Shown: positions 1 through 6,512 of the stretch, piece by piece
How positions within the stretch are numbered: position 1 is the first letter of the stretch
How the letters are laid out: every line of letters starts with the position of its first letter
From: Sneathiella sp.
GTDB lineage: Bacteria; Pseudomonadota; Alphaproteobacteria; Sneathiellales; Sneathiellaceae
Length of the DNA stretch: 14,710 nt
Assembly: GCA_002732675.1 (NCBI GenBank)
Contig: NVRR01000049.1
Span: forward strand, 1 to 14,710
Direction: 5' to 3'
Made by a program: the position numbers and the translations under genes
The notes under the pieces: model-generated
The model's database searches: none
The model's input: the letters and a program-made list of their open reading frames with translations, nothing else
Told to the model about the DNA's origin: nothing

Positions 1-276
1 ATCCCAGTCCTTGGCATCCTCTGGCAACGGGGACATAATTTCGATCAGGCTTTCTTGCTGCTATCCGATGTTTATATGTGGCTCGCCATGTTTGGCGGCG
101 CGGGCATCGCCGCATTCCTGTCATCAGGCATCCCGGTTTTCGTCTGCGCCATATACGATGTGCAGGCGAACGCGGACGCACGTCGGTTGCTAAGGCAGCG
201 GTCGAAACTGGTGGAGGAGTGGGGCGGCCAGCTGGTTCAGGATGCCAATGAACGTACGGCACCCAATAATACATAG
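1..276 (+). CDS. C-terminal fragment of an unrecognised membrane protein (5' end outside window)
   Basis: The reading frame is open from base 1 to the TAG at 274-276, giving 91 residues without an upstream stop, so this is most likely the end of a longer gene. A TTG at 55 or ATGs at 76 and 88 could start a shorter protein, but none has a clear ribosome binding site. The middle holds one probable membrane helix, roughly from WLAMFGG to VFVCAIYDVQ. A charged tail rich in Arg, Lys and Glu follows (RRLLRQRSKLVEEW), which suggests a cytoplasmic C-terminus. I do not recognise the family and assign no function. The gene is followed by an 87-nt gap with a probable promoter for the next gene, so the two are probably separate transcription units. 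Confidence 0.5.
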   Translation: MPVLGILWQRGHNFDQAFLLLSDVYMWLAMFGGAGIAAFLSSGIPVFVCAIYDVQANADARRLLRQRSKLVEEWGGQLVQDANERTAPNNT

Positions 277-296
277 ATGTCCCTATTGATAACTGA

Positions 297-324
297 TTGT
301 ATCAGATAAACGCTTCTTTATACT
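297..324 (+). promoter_or_regulatory. Possible sigma-70-type promoter for the monooxygenase-fold gene
   Basis: A TTGTAT at 297-302 and a TATACT at 319-324 are separated by 16 bp, close to the sigma-70 consensus in sequence and spacing. The transcript would start about 30 nt before the ATG at 364. A short dyad, CTGAT-TGT-ATCAG at 293-305, overlaps the -35 box and could be an operator, although with 5-bp arms it may be chance. The call rests only on matching the consensus by eye. Confidence 0.4.
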
Positions 325-363
325 GCTTCCAAGAACCCACAAAAAAGATAGAGGAGTATCGGG

Positions 364-723
364 ATGTCGAAGCATGTGTATTGGATTTTGGAGCTAAAGA
401 TCAATTCAGGCCAGATGACCAATTTTAAATCACTTATGGCGGAAATGGTCACGGCAACAAAGCAAGATGAGTCTGGCGCGTTAAACTATGAATGGTCACT
501 GGACGCAGATCAAGAGATTTGCCATATCCTTGAAAGATATGAAGACTCTGCAGCGACACTGGTCCATATGCAAAATTTTGGCAGTAAATTTGCGAAGCGC
601 TTTATGGAGGTTTTTTCTCCGACGAAATTTACTCTGTATGGTTCTCCGTCTGACGATGTATTGGCGGCTCTGGCCCCCATGGCACCAGTTCAGATGTCAT
701 CAGTCGGTGGTTTTTCACGGTAA
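364..723 (+). CDS. Antibiotic biosynthesis monooxygenase (ABM)-fold protein, putative quinol monooxygenase type
   Basis: This 119-residue protein fits the small ABM/Dabb ferredoxin-like alpha-beta barrel family. It opens with a beta strand (VYWILELKI), followed by a helix containing LMAEMVTATKQDESGALNYEW, which matches the family pattern in which a residue run like E-x-G-x-L-x-Y/F-x-W links helix to strand. The segment ICHILERYEDSAATLVHM is the usual central strand and helix. The C-terminus ends in a GSPSD...L..L.P...GGFSR pattern that I associate with putative quinol monooxygenases. Such proteins act as cytoplasmic dimers, and substrates are rarely known, so none is assigned. The start is well supported by GAGGAG at 351-356, 7 nt before the ATG. 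The gene stands alone between its own likely promoter and a strong terminator. Confidence 0.75.
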   Translation: MSKHVYWILELKINSGQMTNFKSLMAEMVTATKQDESGALNYEWSLDADQEICHILERYEDSAATLVHMQNFGSKFAKRFMEVFSPTKFTLYGSPSDDVLAALAPMAPVQMSSVGGFSR

Positions 724-756
724 GTTCAGCGTCGAACCTTAGCGCTCAGCCATAGA

Positions 757-788
757 AAAAAGGCGCTGTAGGAGGGCAGCGCCTTTTT
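757..788. terminator. Bidirectional intrinsic terminator between the monooxygenase-fold gene and rpoH
   Basis: A 12-bp perfect stem (arms 757-768 and 777-788, core GGCGCTG / CAGCGCC) with an 8-nt loop is flanked by an A tract on the left arm and a T tract on the right. It therefore reads as a rho-independent terminator on both strands. It sits between the stop of the plus-strand gene (723) and the stop of the convergent rpoH (813), so it can serve both transcripts. Confidence 0.9.
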
Positions 789-812
789 CTCTTACACCTT
801 GACCGAAAAAGA

Positions 813-1691
813 TCAGTTCAGGCGTTCTTCCATCACTTTGGACTTCATGGCCCGCTGCAGTTTTTCAAAAGCACGGACTTCAATCTGGCGAACCCGTTCT
901 CGGCTGATTTTATAATGCTGGCTCAGCTCCTCCAGAGTTTGCGGGTCTTCCTGCAAACGCCGCTCAGTCAGGATATGTTTCTCCCGCTCATTGAGGCAAT
1001 CCATGGCCTGCACCAGCATGGCGCGACGGCTTTTAAGCTCTTCGCTTTCGGCATAAACCGTTTCCTGGTTGGGGGTATCGTCCTCCAGCCAGTCCATCCA
1101 TTCGCCTTCACTTTCGGCGCGCATGGGAGCATTGAGACTATGATCCGGAGCGGTCAGCCGCCGGTTCATATTGATCACCTCTTCCTCGGACACACTCAGC
1201 TTGGTCGAGATGGTCTTTACCTGCTCGGACGTCATATCGCCTTCATCAATAGCCTCAATCTGGCCCTTGATTTTACGAAGGTTGAAGAACAGCTTTTTCT
1301 GAGCAGCCGTCGTCCCCATTTTCACCAAGGACCAAGTGCGCAGGATATATTCCTGAATGGCCGCGCGGATCCACCACATGGCATATGTGGAAAGGCGGAA
1401 GCCCCTTTCGGGCTCAAAGCGTTTCACAGCCTGCATCATACCGACGTTGCCCTCAGCGATCAGTTCAGCCACCGGCAAGCCATAGCCGCGATAGCCCATG
1501 GCTATCTTGGCGACGAGCCGCAAATGGCTGGTTACCATCTTATGAGCGGCGTCGGTGTCTTCATGATCACGCCAGGCTTTGGCCAGCATATATTCCACAT
1601 CATGCTCAAGCATGGGGAACTTGCGAATTTCCTGTAAATAACGAGATAGACCCCCTTCGGGGGTTAAAACTGGTAAGGATACTTCTGCCAT
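813..1691 (-). CDS. rpoH: RNA polymerase sigma-32 factor RpoH (heat-shock sigma factor)
   Basis: RpoH directs core RNA polymerase to heat-shock promoters for chaperones and proteases. The decisive signature is the RpoH box QKKLFFNLR at residues 131-139 (numbered from the ATG at 1691), which is specific to sigma-32 and important for core binding and turnover. Region 2 is clear at about 71-116 (ELIAEGNVGMMQAVKRFEP, then STYAMWWIRAAIQEYI). Region 4.2 is clear near 253-278 (RERVRQIEVRAFEKL). The protein has 292 residues, normal for the family. An ATG at 1712 would add seven residues. The ATG at 1691 is preferred because GAGAGGGG lies 7 nt upstream and because the family begins near MA-x-x-SL-x-V. 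The gene lies 119 nt after rluD, enough room for its own promoter, though I could not fix one. It ends at the bidirectional terminator at 757-788. Confidence 0.97.
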   Translation of the reverse strand: MAEVSLPVLTPEGGLSRYLQEIRKFPMLEHDVEYMLAKAWRDHEDTDAAHKMVTSHLRLVAKIAMGYRGYGLPVAELIAEGNVGMMQAVKRFEPERGFRLSTYAMWWIRAAIQEYILRTWSLVKMGTTAAQKKLFFNLRKIKGQIEAIDEGDMTSEQVKTISTKLSVSEEEVINMNRRLTAPDHSLNAPMRAESEGEWMDWLEDDTPNQETVYAESEELKSRRAMLVQAMDCLNEREKHILTERRLQEDPQTLEELSQHYKISRERVRQIEVRAFEKLQRAMKSKVMEERLN

Positions 1692-1698
1692 AACTAGG

Positions 1699-1706
1699 CC
1701 CCTCTC
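1699..1706 (-). promoter_or_regulatory. Ribosome binding site that selects the rpoH start
   Basis: On the minus strand GAGAGGGG lies 7 nt before the ATG at 1691. It is downstream of the alternative ATG at 1712, so it can only serve the shorter form. This is why the 292-residue RpoH is annotated rather than the 299-residue one. Confidence 0.75.
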
Positions 1707-1810
1707 TATCATTTTGGCGCCTGATTATCCGTCAAACAATATGCCCGGATTACAAGCCCGTTTCATTTTTTCCCGTCTATTCAAAGATTTAGCAACCGCG
1801 CAGGGGACGT

Positions 1811-2782
1811 TTAACCCCTCAGTGCGTTGATCAACCTCTTCATATCATTTGGGAATTCTGCCACGAATTTCAAGGGCTTGTCTGTGATGGGATGCACAAA
1901 ACCGAGGGATTCGGCATGCAGGGCCTGACGGCGAAATTCCTGGATGGCATTGCGCCGAGATTCCGGCAACTCTTTGGTCCGGCTGAGCTTGGGCCGAGTA
2001 TACACCGGATCGCCGACCAGCGGATAACTAATATGAGCCATATGGACCCGGATCTGATGGGTTCGACCGGTTTTCAGCACACATTGCACCAGACAGGCAA
2101 TATCGGAAAAATTCTCGACCAGCTCATAGTGGGTGGAGGCTGTCTTGCCGCCGCCGTCCACAACCGCCATGCGCTTGCGATTATGGGGATCACGACCGAT
2201 ATTCGTCTCAATATCGCCCGATGGCGGATAGACCCGACCCCAGACCACCGCCTTATAGTTGCGTTCGATATCATGTTTCTCGAACAGGGTAGCGAGACCC
2301 TGATGGGCGGCATCGGTTTTGGCGACGACCATCAAGCCACTGGTTTCCTTATCAATACGGTGGACAATGCCGGGGCGCTTGACGCCGCCAATACCGGACA
2401 AGCTATCGGCGCAGTGAAAGAGCAGGGCGTTAACCAAGGTCCCCGTCCAGTTGCCCGCCGCCGGATGCACGACCATGCCAGCGGGCTTGTTGATAACGAT
2501 CAGATGCGCGTCCTCGAAGACGATATCGAGCGGGATATCTTCGGGCTCAGGATCGGGTTCCGTCGCGTCCGGCACAGTGATCTGATATATCTCGCCGTCG
2601 CGCACCCGGCGCGACGGATCCGTGATAATATCATCGCCGAGCAATAAGTGCCCGTCCTTGATCAACGGCTTCACCCGGTTGCGCGACAGATCGCTCAAGG
2701 CCGTGGCAAGGAAGCGATCCAGACGTTCGCCAACGTCATCGCTTGAAACTTCGACTTGATGTGTACCCTCAGGTGATGGCAT
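1811..2782 (-). CDS. rluD: RluA-family 23S rRNA pseudouridine synthase, RluD-like
   Basis: The 323-residue protein has the two-part layout of RluD. An S4 RNA-binding domain (about 18-65, GERLDRFL through DGEIYQITV) is followed by the pseudouridine synthase catalytic domain from about residue 88. The catalytic motif HRIDKETSG spans 141-149, with Asp144 as the expected nucleophile. NKPAGMVVHP (98-107) and KTGRTHQIRVHM (237-248) are the other family signatures. In E. coli RluD isomerises U1911, U1915 and U1917 in helix 69 of 23S rRNA. The S4 domain and length favour that member over RluA or RluC, but the exact target is inferred. No obvious Shine-Dalgarno precedes the ATG at 2782, and no other good start exists nearby. 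It is divergent from the small membrane protein (38-nt gap) and upstream of rpoH on the same strand. Confidence 0.93.
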   Translation of the reverse strand: MPSPEGTHQVEVSSDDVGERLDRFLATALSDLSRNRVKPLIKDGHLLLGDDIITDPSRRVRDGEIYQITVPDATEPDPEPEDIPLDIVFEDAHLIVINKPAGMVVHPAAGNWTGTLVNALLFHCADSLSGIGGVKRPGIVHRIDKETSGLMVVAKTDAAHQGLATLFEKHDIERNYKAVVWGRVYPPSGDIETNIGRDPHNRKRMAVVDGGGKTASTHYELVENFSDIACLVQCVLKTGRTHQIRVHMAHISYPLVGDPVYTRPKLSRTKELPESRRNAIQEFRRQALHAESLGFVHPITDKPLKFVAEFPNDMKRLINALRG

Positions 2783-2808
2783 ATCAGTGTACCGAACAGT
2801 TCTTTTTT

Positions 2809-2814
2809 AAGGGG
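2809..2814 (+). promoter_or_regulatory. Ribosome binding site that selects the start at 2821
   Basis: AAGGGG lies 6 nt before the ATG at 2821. The same frame is open from an ATG at 2743, but that longer form would run antisense into the start of rluD and adds 26 residues unlike a conserved N-terminus. The shorter start is preferred. Confidence 0.65.
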
Positions 2815-2820
2815 CGCGCC

Positions 2821-3207
2821 ATGACAGAGCAGCCGGAGCAAGTAGCAGAACCCAATCATTCGATGCTGAAATGGATTGTCAGTGTCCTTGGCGTGCTGAT
2901 CGTCGTCTTCGCAGTGGTCATAGCGGTTACCATATATAAGCGCATGACGGCAACCGATACCACGGAAATAGCAACGATGGTGATGGTTTCCGATACAGAA
3001 ACCAGTGCGCGGCTGGTGCAGTTTGGAGATGTGCGGGTGCCGTTACCGGATGATATGGATGTGATTAGCCTGAACGCCTCTGGTGAGCGGTTGTTTATTA
3101 TTTTCGGTACAGAAGGTGCGGCGCGGCTTATTCTGGTGGTCAGTCTGCAGGACGGCGCGATCCTCGGCAGCCTCAATCTGGAGCGGGACGGGATCCTGCA
3201 GAAGTAA
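2821..3207 (+). CDS. Small single-pass membrane protein, possibly DUF6476-like
   Basis: The 128-residue product has a short hydrophilic N-terminus (TEQPEQVAEPNHS). One strong hydrophobic helix follows at about 16-39 (MLKWIVSVLG, then LIVVFAVVIAVTIY), ended by KR. The roughly 88-residue C-terminal part is soluble and rich in beta-type sequence, with VRVPLPDDMDVISL, ERLFIIFG and RLILVVSLQDGAILGSL. The pattern suggests an N-terminally anchored protein whose C-terminal domain faces the periplasm. A small membrane protein beside rluD is common in alphaproteobacteria, and I recall the label DUF6476 for such proteins. That assignment is from memory and unproven. It lies 39 nt upstream of the threonine aldolase gene and may share its transcript. 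No function is known to me. Confidence 0.75.
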   Translation: MTEQPEQVAEPNHSMLKWIVSVLGVLIVVFAVVIAVTIYKRMTATDTTEIATMVMVSDTETSARLVQFGDVRVPLPDDMDVISLNASGERLFIIFGTEGAARLILVVSLQDGAILGSLNLERDGILQK

Positions 3208-3246
3208 GATGTCTGTTAAAAGACAATCAGAAAGTAGCCTGTTTTC

Positions 3247-4284
3247 ATGACCAATAATATGCCCATCAATTTTGCCAGCGACAATGCAGCGCCGGTCGCC
3301 CCTGAAATTCTTGCCGCTTTGAGTGACGCGAATTCCGGTCCCGCCATGGGCTATGGAAATGACGACCTGACCCGGCGCGCTGAAGACAGGTTCAAGGAGG
3401 TTTTCGACTGTGATTTGCGGGCCTTTCCGGTGGCAACGGGTACGGCCGCCAATTCGCTGGCGCTCAGCGTGATGGTGCCGCCTTACGGCTCGGTTTATGC
3501 CCATAGGCTCGGCCATATTGAACTCGATGAATGCGGCGCGCCGGAGTTTTATACGGGCGGCGCCAAAATCGTGCTGATGGACGGGGAGGACGGCAAGTTA
3601 GGACCGGAAGACCTTGATCAAACCCTTTCAACAGCCGGCGTTGGCGTCGTTCATCATGTTCAGCCTGCGGCTGTCAGTATCACCCAGGTCACCGAATGCG
3701 GTACAATTTACACGCCCCTGGAAGTCGCAGCCATTGGCGATGTTGCGAAGCGTCATAAGCTGGGGCTGCATATGGATGGCGCCCGCTTCGCCAACGCTGT
3801 CGCGGCGCTGGAATGCGCTCCTGCCGATGTAACCTGGCGGGCAGGCGTGGATATACTGTCCTTTGGCGGCACTAAAAACGGCGCCATGGCCGTGGAGGCG
3901 GTCATCTTTTTTGATACGGCCAAGGCGCAGGAATTTGAATTTCGCCGCAAGCGCGGCGCGCATCTTTTCTCTAAAATGCGCTATTTATCGGCGCAGCTAG
4001 ATGCGGCTCTTAATGATAATCTCTGGCTGAAAATGGCCCGCAATGCCAATGCAATGGCAAAAAAACTTGGGGCCGGGATTGCGGCGAAGGATCAGGCATA
4101 TCTTGTCTATCCCACAGAGGCCAATATGATTTTCGCGAAGATTTCGGAGGCGGCTTGCGCACGCCTTAATGCTTCAAATATTCTTTTCTATCCCAATGGC
4201 CCGGCGGAGAATTGCGAAATACGGCTTGTCTGTTCCTGGAATACATCCGATGACGACGTTCAGGCCGTCCTCGATCTACTGTGA
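3247..4284 (+). CDS. ltaE: Low-specificity L-threonine aldolase, PLP-dependent
   Basis: The enzyme cleaves L-threonine or L-allo-threonine to glycine and acetaldehyde, using pyridoxal phosphate in the fold-type I aminotransferase scaffold. At 345 residues it has the usual length. The cofactor lysine is Lys210 in SFGGTKNG (205-212). Asp177 in HMDGAR (175-180) should contact the pyridine nitrogen. TGTAANSLAL (64-73) forms the phosphate-side loop. The segment GHIELDECGAPEF (89-101), with His90 as the likely ring-stacking residue, matches the Pseudomonas-type enzymes rather than the E. coli form, which has an EAGG motif there. An in-frame ATG at 3259 is an alternative start, and the ribosome binding site before 3247 is weak. 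It follows the small membrane protein and precedes the MscS channel by 87 nt. Allo- versus threo-selectivity cannot be read from the sequence. Confidence 0.93.
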   Translation: MTNNMPINFASDNAAPVAPEILAALSDANSGPAMGYGNDDLTRRAEDRFKEVFDCDLRAFPVATGTAANSLALSVMVPPYGSVYAHRLGHIELDECGAPEFYTGGAKIVLMDGEDGKLGPEDLDQTLSTAGVGVVHHVQPAAVSITQVTECGTIYTPLEVAAIGDVAKRHKLGLHMDGARFANAVAALECAPADVTWRAGVDILSFGGTKNGAMAVEAVIFFDTAKAQEFEFRRKRGAHLFSKMRYLSAQLDAALNDNLWLKMARNANAMAKKLGAGIAAKDQAYLVYPTEANMIFAKISEAACARLNASNILFYPNGPAENCEIRLVCSWNTSDDDVQAVLDLL

Positions 4285-4371
4285 TAATGCGTTCAACTCT
4301 GCCTCAGTATTTGATTTTATGTCGATCTATGGGTATTGAAGGCACGTAATTAACAAAGTCAGGACAGGTGT

Positions 4372-5559
4372 GTGACACAGGATATCCAAAATTTCTGGGA
4401 AGTTTTTAAAGAAGTCTGGCAATCCGGCTATATGGGGATCGATTTCGGCTCCATTTTGACGGCACTGGGCATCCTGTTTTTCGCGTTGCTTATCCGGGGC
4501 GTTTTTACCCTGCTCGTCATCAATCGCCTGGTCAAAATGGCGGAGAAGACATCAAATAAAATTGATGACAAGCTGATTATAGCCATGAAGGGGCCGATCC
4601 GCTTTATCCCGGTTGTGATCGGCATATATTTCGCGCTGGAAGTGCCGTCCTTCGCCGATGATCCGGCGTTTGATGCAGGTGCCAGCAAAGTCGTTCGCTC
4701 GCTCATTGTCGTTAATCTGTTCTGGGCGCTTTATTGCGCCATCAGCCCGCTGACTTTCGTTCTTGGCAAGCTTGAAGAAATTTTCTCGACCGAGTTGGTT
4801 AATTTCCTGGTCAAGATCATGAAAGGTGTTATTGCCGGTATCGGGTTCGCGACGGTGTTGGAACTCTGGGGCATTCAGGTTGGCCCGATTATCGCCGGTC
4901 TCGGGATTGTTGGTGTCGCCGTGGCACTTGGTGCGCAGGACTTGTTCAAGAACCTGATCAGCGGCTTTCTTATTTTGGCCGAGAAACGCTTCAAGGCCGG
5001 GGATTGGGTCAAGGTTGATGGTATTGTCGAAGGCACAGTCGAGAAAATCGGTTTTCGCTCGACCCTGGTTCGTCGTTTCGATAAAGCGCCGACCATTGTG
5101 CCCAATGCGACGTTCGCCGATAAGGCCGTCACCAATTTTTCCGAAATGACCCACCGGCGCATTTACTGGAAAATCGGCGTGGAATATTCAACGACCGTTG
5201 CGCAGATGCAGGTTATCACTGAGCAGATCAAGGGCTATCTCTTGGGCAATGCGGACTTTGCGCAGCCCGAGGAAGCCACCATGTTCGTAGTGACCGACTC
5301 CTTCAACGATAGCAGTATTGATATCATGATCTATTGCTTCACCAAAACAACAAATTGGGGTGAATGGCTCGATATCAAACAGGATTTCGCCTATGCCATC
5401 AAGGGCATTGTCGAGACGGCGGGGTCCTCTTTTGCGTTCCCGTCACTGTCCGTTTATGCGGGGACGGGCGCCGAAACACCAGAACCGTTCGAGCCGCCGC
5501 CGGATTTCAAGAAAGGCCATTTCCGTCAGGAGGGCGGAATGCTGTTCGAGAGCGAGTGA
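4372..5559 (+). CDS. MscS-family mechanosensitive ion channel
   Basis: The 395-residue protein is an inner-membrane channel of the MscS family, which opens under membrane tension to release solutes during hypo-osmotic shock. About five hydrophobic segments are visible, near 27-50, 73-90, 108-130, 151-166 and 171-200. The last contains the glycine/alanine-rich pore helix AGLGIVGVAVALGAQDLF, followed by KNLISGF. The beta domain follows with AEKRFKAGDWVKVDG, then GTVEKIGFRSTLVRRFD and the family signature IVPNATFADKAVTNFS (242-257). An alpha/beta C-terminal domain reaches about 360, and the tail is proline- and acid-rich. Two more helices than E. coli MscS places it among the mid-size relatives. 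It starts with GTG, preceded by AGGACAGG. The gene ends 10 nt from the stop of the convergent tusA. Confidence 0.93.
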   Translation: MTQDIQNFWEVFKEVWQSGYMGIDFGSILTALGILFFALLIRGVFTLLVINRLVKMAEKTSNKIDDKLIIAMKGPIRFIPVVIGIYFALEVPSFADDPAFDAGASKVVRSLIVVNLFWALYCAISPLTFVLGKLEEIFSTELVNFLVKIMKGVIAGIGFATVLELWGIQVGPIIAGLGIVGVAVALGAQDLFKNLISGFLILAEKRFKAGDWVKVDGIVEGTVEKIGFRSTLVRRFDKAPTIVPNATFADKAVTNFSEMTHRRIYWKIGVEYSTTVAQMQVITEQIKGYLLGNADFAQPEEATMFVVTDSFNDSSIDIMIYCFTKTTNWGEWLDIKQDFAYAIKGIVETAGSSFAFPSLSVYAGTGAETPEPFEPPPDFKKGHFRQEGGMLFESE

Positions 5560-5569
5560 AAATAAACGT

Positions 5570-5797
5570 CTACGGCCGCGCGGATTTTCGGATGATGTAG
5601 GTAAAAACGCCATCCTGCTCGCTATATTTTTCAAGGGCATTGCCGCTGATATGGCAGTAATGCTCAAAATCAATATAGGATGCGGGATCTGTGGCGATTA
5701 CCGTCAGAACGTCACCCTCACCAAGCGCTTTGAGCGCTTTTTTGGCTTTCAATACCGGCAGCGGACAGGAAAGGCCGGACGTATCCAGTAACTGCAT
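5570..5797 (-). CDS. tusA: TusA-like sulfur carrier (sulfurtransferase) protein
   Basis: TusA proteins accept persulfide sulfur on a conserved cysteine and pass it on, for example toward tRNA 2-thiouridine or molybdopterin synthesis. From the ATG at 5797 the protein has 75 residues. It begins DTSGLSCPLPVLKAKKAL, where the CPLP motif (Cys11 to Pro14) is the family's CPxP active site. The ADP-like strand VLTVIATDPAS and the C-terminal YIIRK end are also typical. Start choice is uncertain: a TTG at 5809 has GGAG 6 nt upstream and would give 79 residues, and a TTG at 5830 would give 86. Which sulfur relay it serves cannot be told, because no cysteine desulfurase or TusBCDE partner is in the window. 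It lies 86 nt downstream of an unrecognised gene on the same strand. Confidence 0.88.
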   Translation of the reverse strand: MQLLDTSGLSCPLPVLKAKKALKALGEGDVLTVIATDPASYIDFEHYCHISGNALEKYSEQDGVFTYIIRKSARP

Positions 5798-5883
5798 GGT
5801 CTCAGGCAAACGGCTCTCCGGGTCGGACAAATTTCAGGCGAAATCTAGTCGTTGTGGCCATTTAGTGCAATAGATCTTATGAC

Positions 5884-6276
5884 CTAATGGCAGACGGGCC
5901 GGTCCTGGACTTTATCCAGGGTCTCATTTAACGAAAATCCCTGATGCAGGAGGTGAAATGCCTCGTCCAGCAGCACAAATCCATGGCGGGTGGATTGAAA
6001 CAGAAAATTCTTTTCTTCTGTATTCTTGAGGAAGATGACGGTGCAAAGCGGTGCCGTTGAAAAGCGTCTGGGATATGAAAACACGGCCGGGAGGTCTTGC
6101 GGCAGGCCATCGATGGTGGCGAAACCGCACCATTGTCCGACATTACATCGTCTTTCAAATTCGATAGTCAGCATGCTGATCATGCCGGAGTTGAAAGGGC
6201 AAAGCCGAATATTTTCGAAATTGGGAATTGAAATTTCGATGTGATCAGATGTCCTGATGTTGTCACTTTTTCCCAT
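5884..6276 (-). CDS. Hypothetical protein, unrecognised family
   Basis: From the ATG at 6276 this gives 130 residues. A TTG at 6318 would give 144. Neither has a good ribosome binding site. I do not recognise the family. The sequence looks like a compact soluble domain, with alternating hydrophobic strands (HIEISIPNF, ISMLTIEFE, LCTVIFL, NFLFQSTRHGFVLLDEA) and a final helix FHLLHQGFSLNETLDKV. There is no signal peptide or membrane helix. Cysteines appear in LCPFNS, RRCNVGQWCGF, LCTV and the terminal VCH, but not as a spaced metal motif. Codon choice on this strand resembles that of the neighbours and favours C/G-ending codons, which supports real coding. It is upstream of tusA on the same strand and divergent from the degenerate GGDEF-EAL gene, so it may share a regulatory region with the latter. 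Confidence 0.55.
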   Translation of the reverse strand: MGKSDNIRTSDHIEISIPNFENIRLCPFNSGMISMLTIEFERRCNVGQWCGFATIDGLPQDLPAVFSYPRRFSTAPLCTVIFLKNTEEKNFLFQSTRHGFVLLDEAFHLLHQGFSLNETLDKVQDRPVCH

Positions 6277-6512
6277 GTCCAACGGCTTTCCGCGCAAATA
6301 TTTTTCCGCTTGTGACAAGTCTGGCAGAAAACAGTTAAAGGGAGATTTACGACTGTGGAATTAGTGCCGTGTATTTTGTGGGCGGGGCCAGGAAATCAAT
6401 AGATCGACGGGCTAAAATTAACCATTTTTACATCAATTTCTGCCAGTTTCAGGGGCTTATAGATGTGACTGGAATTAAGTATGTTTAATACGGATGGCGG
6501 AAGCTGACAACG

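Noticed and set aside
915..1637. A 240-codon open frame on the plus strand opposite rpoH
   Set aside because: It is antisense to rpoH, which is identified with certainty by its RpoH box. The frame has no ribosome binding site and no recognisable domain.
1713..1810. Search for an rpoH promoter, including a sigma-32 site or an RNA-thermometer hairpin
   Set aside because: A TTGACG about 17 bp before an ATGATA is present on the minus strand, but it would place the start almost at the ribosome binding site. No convincing heat-shock consensus or stable leader hairpin was seen.
1892..2647. A 251-codon open frame on the plus strand opposite rluD
   Set aside because: It is fully antisense to a gene with clear S4 and pseudouridine synthase motifs, and its translation matches no family I know. 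Long antisense frames are common in GC-biased coding sequence.
4552..5154. A 200-codon open frame on the minus strand opposite the MscS channel gene
   Set aside because: It lies within and antisense to the conserved channel gene, and its composition does not look like a real protein.
5857..5891. Imperfect hairpin GCCATT...AATGGC after the unrecognised gene and before tusA
   Set aside because: The 6-bp arms enclose about 23 nt and no T tract follows on either strand, so it is a poor terminator and could be chance. It was not listed as a feature.
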